From Streptomyces longisporoflavus (GTDB lineage: Bacteria > Actinomycetota > Actinomycetes > Streptomycetales > Streptomycetaceae), in the NCBI RefSeq assembly GCF_014649775.1, contig NZ_BMTR01000013.1:124001-188000 (forward strand): a stretch of 64,000 nt of DNA. The letters run 5' to 3'. Position 1 is the stretch's first letter. The number at the start of each line of letters is the position of its first letter. The position numbers and the translations under genes were made by a program. Of this stretch, positions 58,332 through 64,000 are shown piece after piece. The notes beneath the pieces were generated by a model. The model was given only the letters and a program-made list of their open reading frames with translations. It was not told where the DNA came from and did not search any database.

Positions 58332-59270
58332 GTGAGCGCAGCGACAACGCGAAGCCGTACCCCGCGTACCCCGCGTACTCCCGACCGTCTGTGCGCCGAG
58401 GCGGTGGGACTGGCCAGGGAAGCGGCCGAGGAGGCCGCCGCGCCCGGTGTGGTCGGCGAGCACGTGGAGGTCGTGGTCGAGGGCGACCGCGTCGTCACGC
58501 ACCTGTTCGAGTGCAAGGAGTTCGGCTACCGGGGCTGGCGCTGGGCCGTGACGGTGGCCCGTGCCTCGCGCGGAAAGGTCGTCACACTCGACGAGACGGT
58601 GCTGCTGCCGGGGCCGGACGCGCTGCTCGCCCCCGAGTGGGTGCCGTGGAGCGAGCGGCTCCGTCCCGGAGACATGGGCCCCGGCGACCTGCTGCCGACC
58701 GATGCCGAGGATTTGCGCCTGGAGCCCGGCTTCTCGGGCGAGGAGGAGCCGCCGCCGAACTCCGTGTTCTCGGAGGAGATGGCGGAGCTTGCCGAGGCGG
58801 AGGACGCCGAGATCACGGCGGGGGCGCCGGCCGATCTGCCGTCCGCGCCGGCGCGCGGCTCGATCGCGGCGCTCGCCGACGAGCTCGGCATGCGCCGGGC
58901 GCGTGTCCTTTCCCGGTACGGCCTGCATGCCGCGGCCGACCGCTGGGAGGAGTCGCACGGCGCGAAGACGGCGATGGCGCAGGCGGCGCCCGCGTCCTGC
59001 GTCAGTTGTGGCTTCCTTGCCCCGATCGGCGGATCGCTCGGGCAGGCGTTCGGTGTGTGTGCGAATGAGTTCGGGCCTGCGGACGGGCATGTCGTGTCGC
59101 TCGCGTACGGCTGCGGGGGGCACTCGGAGGCTGCCGTGATGCCGACTCCTCCGCGGCCTGCCGCGCCGGTCCTCGACGAGACCCGCGTCGACGCCCTCCC
59201 CCTGCGCCCGGCCCCCGACTCGGGCTCGGTCCCGCTGGAGGCGGAGCCAGAAGACCTCGGCCACTCCTAG
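58332..59270 (+). CDS. DUF3027 protein
   Basis: 312 aa from the GTG at 58332 (GGAG 11 nt upstream); an ATG at 58287 is an alternative. DUF3027 core: AREAAEEAAAPGVVGEHVEV, HLFECKEFGYRGWRWAVTVA, WVPWSERLRPGDMGPGDLLP, then RVLSRYGLHAAADRWEESHG and a four-Cys segment with CVSCGFL and GVCANEF, then YGCGGHSE. The Cys pattern suggests a metal site. Function is unknown. It is a soluble, actinobacteria-specific protein. Confidence 0.85.
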   Translation: MSAATTRSRTPRTPRTPDRLCAEAVGLAREAAEEAAAPGVVGEHVEVVVEGDRVVTHLFECKEFGYRGWRWAVTVARASRGKVVTLDETVLLPGPDALLAPEWVPWSERLRPGDMGPGDLLPTDAEDLRLEPGFSGEEEPPPNSVFSEEMAELAEAEDAEITAGAPADLPSAPARGSIAALADELGMRRARVLSRYGLHAAADRWEESHGAKTAMAQAAPASCVSCGFLAPIGGSLGQAFGVCANEFGPADGHVVSLAYGCGGHSEAAVMPTPPRPAAPVLDETRVDALPLRPAPDSGSVPLEAEPEDLGHS

Positions 59271-59341
59271 CTCCCGCTGGGGGGTGCGGGGGCTGATGCG
59301 GGGCCCCTTGGCGGGGCTGGGCCTTTCGGGGGTGGGCTGGG

Positions 59342-59671
59342 CGGTCTTTTCGCGCTGCGCGCGGGAATGTTCCACCGGGCCGCAGGCGGCATGCCCGCGG
59401 CCATGACGGTTCCGCCCGCCCCGCCGGTGGGTGGGCTTGACGGTCGGTCCTGTCGCCGGCTGCGGGCCGGCTGGCCGGTCTTTCCGCGCTTCGCGCGGGT
59501 TTTCCCCGCCCGCCCGCCCGTTGCGCGGGGTAATCGGGTGGGTGGGTGGGAGATATCCGCGCGGAGCGCGGGAATGGCCCGCCGGGCCGCAGACGGCATG
59601 CCCGCGTCCAAGGCGGCTCCGCCCGCCGGTTCGCGGGGTAATCGGGCGGGTGGGTGGGAGACCCCCCGCGG
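59342..59671. repeat. Complex intergenic repeat block with two strong G-quadruplex motifs
   Basis: Within the 529-bp gene-free gap, one ~62-bp unit occurs at 59359-59420 and again at 59567-59627. CGGTCTTTYCGCGCTKCGCG occurs at 59342 and 59476. GGGTAATCGGG(T/C)GGGTGGGTGGGAGA occurs at 59528 and 59636. The G4 cores are GGGTGGGTGGGTGGG (59536-59550) and GGGCGGGTGGGTGGG (59644-59658). The first is followed by hairpin CCGCGC-GGA-GCGCGG (59557-59571). No coding sequence is supported here. Confidence 0.8.
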
Positions 59672-59799
59672 AGCGCGAGGCCGCCCCGTAGAGCGTCAGG
59701 ACGTAGGTGACCCCCGGCCAGTCGGGGGTTGCCGCTCGTCAGGGGCGGCGCGGGACGCGATACCGTTCGGCCCGCGAACCGAGCGAGGGAGACGACACC

Positions 59800-62700
59800 G
59801 TGAGCAAGACCGTGCGGCCGGCGGCCGAGGGCACTGACCCGTTCGGCACGGCACGGCTCCGCCGGGGAGTCCTCGACGCCTGGGCGGCGAGCCCCGCCCG
59901 CTTCCGGGAGGACGCCAACGCCGAGGAAGACCTCGCCCTCGGCGGCTACCGCGACCGCCTCATCGTCGAACTCGCCCAGAACGCCGCCGACGCGGCAGCG
60001 AGGTCCGGCGCCCCCGGACGGCTCTCCCTCACCCTCCGGGACGGAGTCCTCGCCGCCGCCAACAACGGCACCCCCCTGGACGCCACCGGCGTCGAATCCC
60101 TCTCCACCCTCCGCGCCTCCGCCAAGCGCGAGGAGCAGAACAACGGCGCGGTCGGCCGCTTCGGCGTCGGCTTCGCCGCCGTACTCGCCGTCTCCGACGA
60201 GCCCGCCCTCGTGGGGCGTACCGGCGGCGTCCGCTGGTCCCTGGGCGAGGCGCGCGAACTCGCCGCCGACACCGCCCGCTTCAGCCCCGGCCTCGGCGAC
60301 GAGATCCGCAGGCGCGAGGGCCACGTGCCCCTGCTCCGTCTCCCCTTCGCCGCCGAGGGAACCGCCCCGGAGGGGTACGACACCGTCGTCATCCTGCCCC
60401 TGCGCGACGCCGCCGCCGAGGACCTCGTCGTACGGCTCCTGGAGGGCATCGACGACGCCCTCCTTCTCGCCCTCCCCGGCCTCGAAGAAGTCGTCGTCCA
60501 GGTCGGCGACCAGCCCGTCCGCACCCTCCGCCGTACCGCCGCACCCGACCACGCCCACGTGGACGTCGAGGACAGCCGCGACGGCGCCACCCGCTGGCGC
60601 CTCGTCAGCCGCCAAGGGCCCCTGGAGCCCGACCTCCTCGCCGACCGCCCCGTAGAAGAACGGCTGCGGCCCCACTGGTCCGTGACCTGGGCCGTCCCCA
60701 CCGATCGCGAAGGCGCCCCCACGCCGCCCCGCAGCGCCCCCGTCCTGCACGCGCCCACCCCGAGCGACGAGCCCCTCGGCGTGCCCGCCCTGCTCATCGC
60801 CTCGTTCCCGCTCGACACCACCCGGCGGCACGCGGCGCCCGGGCCCCTCACCGACTTCCTCGTGCAGCGCGCGGCCGACGCGTACGCCGAACTGCTCGCG
60901 GCGTGGCGGCCCGTCGGCGAAGGCATCATCAGCCTCGTCCCCGGCCCGCTCGGCAAGAGCGAGCTCGACGGCGCCCTGCGCCAGGCCATCCTCGACCGGC
61001 TGCCCCGCACCGCCTTCCTGCCGCCCGCGGTGGAAGCCGTCCCGCAGGAGGATCCCGGCGTACCCGAGTGGGAGGTCCCCGTCGCGCTGCGGCCGCGTGA
61101 CGCGGAGGTCGTGGAGGGCGCGGGGGCCGACACCGTACGGGTGCTGGCCGACGTACTGCCCAGCCTGCTGCCCGCGGGCCTGGAACGGCGCGCCGAGCTG
61201 CGCACCCTCGGTGTCGCCCGCGTACCGCTCACCGAGGCGATCGACCGCCTCGCCGGTCTGGAGCGCGACGCGGACTGGTGGCGGCGCCTCTACGACACCC
61301 TCGCCGGGGTGGACCCGGACCGGCTCACCGGGCTGCCCGTTCCCCTTGCCGACGGGCGCACCACCATCGGCCCCCGGCAGGTCCTGCTCCCCGTCATCGG
61401 CGACGACAGCGACCCGGCCGCGCTCGTACGCCTGGGCCTGAAGGTCGCGCACCCCGACGCCGTGCACCCTCTCCTGGAGAAGCTCGGCGCCCTGCCCGCC
61501 ACGCCCCGTGCCGTCCTGACGACCCCGCAGGTCCGCGCCGCCGTCGCCGCGTCCCTCGACGACGACACGTGGGACGAGGACGCGCCGGACGCCGACGAGC
61601 TCGCGGACATCGTGCTCTCGCTCGTACGAGACGCGAACCTCGCGCCCGGCGACGAGCCCTGGCTCGGCGCGCTCGCCCTCCCCGACGACGAGGACGGCGA
61701 CCTCGCCCCCGCCGGCGAACTGGTCTTCCCCGGCAGCCCCTTCGCGCAGGTCATGCGCGAGGACGAGCTCGCCACGGTGGACGCCGATCTCGCCGAGCGC
61801 TGGGGCGAGCAGCCGCTCGCAGCGTGCGGTGTGCTCGCCACCTTCGCCCTTGTCCGCGCCACGGACGTCGTACTCGACCCCGATGAGCTCGATCCCCGCG
61901 AGGGCGACTTCGCCGAGCCCGACGACGCGGGGCTGCTCGACGCGGTCGACGTGTGGTGCGAGGACACCCTCGACCGGCTGCCGGAGACTCCGGTCCCGCC
62001 GGTCGCCACCGAGATCATCGCCGTACGGGATCTGGACCTGGTCGACGACGACTGCTGGCCGCAGGCCCTGGCGATGCTCTCGCGGCCCCCGCTGCGGGAC
62101 GCGCTCACGCAGCCGCTGCGGGTCCTGCTGCCGGACGGCACGACGGAGACGGTCCGTTCGTACACGGCGTGGTGGCTGCGCGGGAATCCGGTCCTCGGCG
62201 GCCGTCGTCCGGCCGGTCTGCGGGCCTCGGGCGGCGATCCGCTGCTCGAAGGGCTCTACGACGCCGCTGATGCCGCCGGTTTCGAGGACGAGCAGGTGCT
62301 TCGCGCGCTCGGCGTCCGTACGTCGGTCGCCGCGCTCCTTGAGGAGCCGGGCGGAGCGGCCGAACTGCTCGACCGGCTCGCGGACCCGGAGAGGACCGTT
62401 TCGGCGGCCCAGCTGCACGCGCTGTACGGCGCTCTGGCCGATCTGGACCCCGAGCAGGTGACGTTGCCGGACGAGGTGCGGGCCGTGGTGGACGGTGAGG
62501 TGGTGGTGGTCGACGTGGCGGACGCGGTGGTCGCCGACGCCCCGGATCTGCTGCCGGTCGCCGGGGGAGTGGCGCTGTTGCCGGTGGCGCCCCGTAAGGC
62601 GGGGGACCTGGCGGAGCTGTTCCAGGTGCGGAGGCTGAGCGAGACGGCGGCGGTGGAGCCCTCGGGGGAGGGGGTCGAGCATCCGGTGCCGGATTCGGTG

Positions 62701-62943
62701 CGGGTCCTGCTGGGGCCGGCCACGCCGGAGACGTACGTCGAGCATGACGCCCTCGACGCGGGCGGCGTCGAACTGGACTGGCGCCGGACGCCGGACGGCA
62801 CGGTCCACGCCGCAACGCTGGAGGGCGTGGCCGCGGGGCTCGCCTGGGCGGCGGGGCAGTGGCCTCGGCGGTTCGAGGTGGCGGCGCTGCTTGAGGACCC
62901 CTCGCGGACGGACGAGCTGGAGCGGGACCGCTGGTTCGACTGA
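59800..62943 (+). CDS. Sacsin/Hsp90-like GHKL ATPase protein
   Basis: 1047 aa from the GTG at 59800 with GAGGGAG upstream. The N-terminal GHKL domain (about 20-200) has the N-box IVELAQNAADAAARSGAPG, ANNGTPLDATGVESLSTL, and the G2 box GAVGRFGVGFAAVLAVSDEP. The remaining ~800 residues are acidic and without a second recognisable catalytic domain. The architecture is that of large sacsin-like or Hsp90-related proteins, not the three-domain HtpG. It may be an ATP-driven chaperone or remodelling factor. It is a single-gene unit. Confidence 0.8.
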   Translation: MSKTVRPAAEGTDPFGTARLRRGVLDAWAASPARFREDANAEEDLALGGYRDRLIVELAQNAADAAARSGAPGRLSLTLRDGVLAAANNGTPLDATGVESLSTLRASAKREEQNNGAVGRFGVGFAAVLAVSDEPALVGRTGGVRWSLGEARELAADTARFSPGLGDEIRRREGHVPLLRLPFAAEGTAPEGYDTVVILPLRDAAAEDLVVRLLEGIDDALLLALPGLEEVVVQVGDQPVRTLRRTAAPDHAHVDVEDSRDGATRWRLVSRQGPLEPDLLADRPVEERLRPHWSVTWAVPTDREGAPTPPRSAPVLHAPTPSDEPLGVPALLIASFPLDTTRRHAAPGPLTDFLVQRAADAYAELLAAWRPVGEGIISLVPGPLGKSELDGALRQAILDRLPRTAFLPPAVEAVPQEDPGVPEWEVPVALRPRDAEVVEGAGADTVRVLADVLPSLLPAGLERRAELRTLGVARVPLTEAIDRLAGLERDADWWRRLYDTLAGVDPDRLTGLPVPLADGRTTIGPRQVLLPVIGDDSDPAALVRLGLKVAHPDAVHPLLEKLGALPATPRAVLTTPQVRAAVAASLDDDTWDEDAPDADELADIVLSLVRDANLAPGDEPWLGALALPDDEDGDLAPAGELVFPGSPFAQVMREDELATVDADLAERWGEQPLAACGVLATFALVRATDVVLDPDELDPREGDFAEPDDAGLLDAVDVWCEDTLDRLPETPVPPVATEIIAVRDLDLVDDDCWPQALAMLSRPPLRDALTQPLRVLLPDGTTETVRSYTAWWLRGNPVLGGRRPAGLRASGGDPLLEGLYDAADAAGFEDEQVLRALGVRTSVAALLEEPGGAAELLDRLADPERTVSAAQLHALYGALADLDPEQVTLPDEVRAVVDGEVVVVDVADAVVADAPDLLPVAGGVALLPVAPRKAGDLAELFQVRRLSETAAVEPSGEGVEHPVPDSVRVLLGPATPETYVEHDALDAGGVELDWRRTPDGTVHAATLEGVAAGLAWAAGQWPRRFEVAALLEDPSRTDELERDRWFD

Positions 62944-63282
62944 GGCGGCCGTCCGCGGGTGCGTGGCCGGATGCGGGGTCCGGGATGCTGGGCGGCTGTT
63001 GCGTGTGCGGGTGTGTCGTGGCTGGTCGCGCAGTTCCCCGCGCCCCTTGCGGGGCCCGGGCCGCCGGCCGGTTGATTCGGCTGCGGGTGTGTCGTGGCTG
63101 GCCGCGCAGTTCCCCGCGCTCCTTCGGGGCCCGTCCAGAACTCGGTCACGAAATCTTCACTTGCCGTACAACCCGGGCCCCTGGTCGAAGGTCTGATCTT
63201 GCGAGTCAACAGACTCCTAGATCACCGGGCCCCGCGTGACAGCCCCCACGCACCGCGGAGCCCCTTCCCAACTGGGGAACAC
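62944..63282. other. Intergenic region with two dispersed repeats and a leader
   Basis: Two copies of the GCGCAGTTCCCCGCGCCCCT-type repeat lie at 63021-63056 and 63095-63131, both followed by a GGGGCCC hairpin. The remaining ~150 bp (63132-63282) form the leader of the next secreted-protein gene, including ACTCCTAGATCACCGGGCCC. No other gene is seen. Confidence 0.7.
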
Positions 63283-64000
63283 ATGCGAATCCGTGCCACC
63301 GTGGCCGCACTGACCGGCACCCTGGCTCTGTCCGCTCTCGTCGTCCCGGCCGCTCAGGCCGCCGATGACCCCTCGTCCGCCCCCCGTCTTGCCGCGAAGG
63401 CCGTGCAGGGCGCCAACGAGGGTGACACCAAGATCACGAAGGTCACCGTCAACGGCGGCAAGGACGTCGTCGTCGGCACCACCAACAAGGTGAAGTTCTC
63501 CGTCGCCGTCACTGCCACCGACCCGGAAGGCATAGCGGCCGGCAGCGCCTTTCTCTACCACGGCAGCAGCGTCGACACCGCCGACGGCGTCCTGACCCCG
63601 GACGACTTCGACGGCACGTGCAAGGTCGTCAACGCCACCACCTCGACCTGCACCGTCACTGTCATCGCCGACCCGAAGGTCGACCTCTACAACGACCTGG
63701 CCGGGTCGGGCTGGAAGGTCTACGCGGCCGCCGGTGCGAACGACGGCGACGGCGCCGAGACCGAGGCGTACAAGTCGGACGCCCGCATCCAGCGCAACGC
63801 CCGCCTCACCACCAACGCCTCCCCCGAGCCCGTCAAGAAGGGCAAGACCCTCACGGTCACCGGCGCCCTGACCCGTGCCAACTGGGACACCCTGAAGTAC
63901 GCGGGCTACACCAAGCAGTCCGTGAAGCTCCAGTACAAGAAGAAGGGTGCGGCCTCCTACTCCACCCTGAAGACCATCACGTCCGACTCCAAGGGCAACC
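63283..64000 (+). CDS. Secreted protein with repeated beta domains, 3' end outside window
   Basis: The frame from the ATG at 63283 is open to the last base (239 codons seen). The signal peptide MRIRATVAALTGTLALSALV ends after PAAQA. An Ig-like or calcium-binding-type beta domain follows (KITKVTVNGGKDVVVGTTNK, then FSVAVTATDPEGIA) with two Cys in DGTCKVVNATTSTCTV that may form a disulfide. After about residue 180 a second beta module begins (NASPEPVKKGKTLTVTGALT, then VKLQYKKKGAASYSTL), typical of secreted Streptomyces proteins. Function unknown. Confidence 0.85.
   Translation, partial: MRIRATVAALTGTLALSALVVPAAQAADDPSSAPRLAAKAVQGANEGDTKITKVTVNGGKDVVVGTTNKVKFSVAVTATDPEGIAAGSAFLYHGSSVDTADGVLTPDDFDGTCKVVNATTSTCTVTVIADPKVDLYNDLAGSGWKVYAAAGANDGDGAETEAYKSDARIQRNARLTTNASPEPVKKGKTLTVTGALTRANWDTLKYAGYTKQSVKLQYKKKGAASYSTLKTITSDSKGN

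Noticed and set aside
59267..59611. Pro/Arg-rich small frame on the minus strand
   Set aside because: It lies inside the repeat block and its composition follows the repeats.
59002..62808. 1268-codon open frame on the minus strand
   Set aside because: It is antisense to the GHKL protein, Arg/Gly/Val-rich, lacks domains, and arises because GC-rich codon bias removes stops from the complementary frame.

Overview
The window is high-GC actinobacterial DNA (roughly 70% or more G+C by eye, with strongly GC-biased third codon positions). It is almost certainly the chromosomal core of a Streptomyces. Evidence: HrcA/CIRCE-controlled groEL2, DasR-type (dre) sites beside nagK-nagA, futalosine-pathway mqnB/mqnD, a mycobacterial-type CysO, mycothiol-enzyme-like DinB proteins, DUF397/XRE remnants, and a gene order that resembles, from memory, the SCO428x-SCO433x region of S. 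coelicolor. I saw no rRNA, tRNA, CRISPR array, insertion sequence or prophage.

Layout. 1-2.3 kb: 3' part of a GAF-PAS-GGDEF diguanylate cyclase (CdgB-like) and a membrane-anchored carbohydrate-binding protein. 2.3-8.2 kb: amino-sugar/sugar-phosphate block, with a class II aldolase and PfkB kinase, nagK-nagA, two dre sites and an orphan sugar-binding lipoprotein. 8.2-12 kb: compatible-solute block (otsB, otsA, gpgS). 12-14 kb: SAM-I riboswitch, thrC and the sulfur carrier cysO. 14.4-16.7 kb: cold-shock gene and groEL2 under two CIRCE elements. 16.7-24 kb: accessory-looking stretch with an alpha/beta hydrolase, a B12-binding protein coupled to a SpoIIE-type phosphatase, DUF397 plus broken XRE and PIN genes, a polysaccharide deacetylase, a frameshifted small gene, and a Phd-RelE-XRE toxin-antitoxin operon. 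24-27.7 kb: MurNAc uptake and catabolism (murR-murQ-murP). 27.8-32.6 kb: small conserved genes, an MFS pump, a DinB-GNAT fusion and an HD hydrolase. 32.6-36.4 kb: repeat array and copper resistance (divergent genes with CsoR-like boxes). 36.5-44 kb: cutC behind a dre-like site, then a two-component system divergent from a lipoprotein/MacA/MacB-like ABC exporter. 44-51.5 kb: HelD, a GT87 transferase, XPB helicase and its WYL-containing partner. 51.7-59.3 kb: membrane proteins, HAD phosphatase, CspA-like protein, mqnD-mqnB, DUF2771 lipoprotein, MFS and DUF3027. 59.8-64 kb: a large sacsin/Hsp90-like GHKL protein and the start of a secreted protein that runs off the end.

The most interesting locus is 18288-21049. 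A stand-alone B12-binding protein carries the W-x9-E-H signature of CarH/LitR light-sensing domains but has no DNA-binding domain. It overlaps by 4 bp a PAS-GAF-PP2C phosphatase, which suggests a cobalamin-based (possibly light) input to a Ser/Thr dephosphorylation or partner-switching pathway. Several dispersed non-coding elements also stand out: intergenic G-quadruplex motifs with 1-nt loops, often followed by a hairpin, and a second family whose core is GCGCAGTTCCCCGCGCCCCT, present as a local ~55-bp array and as scattered copies.
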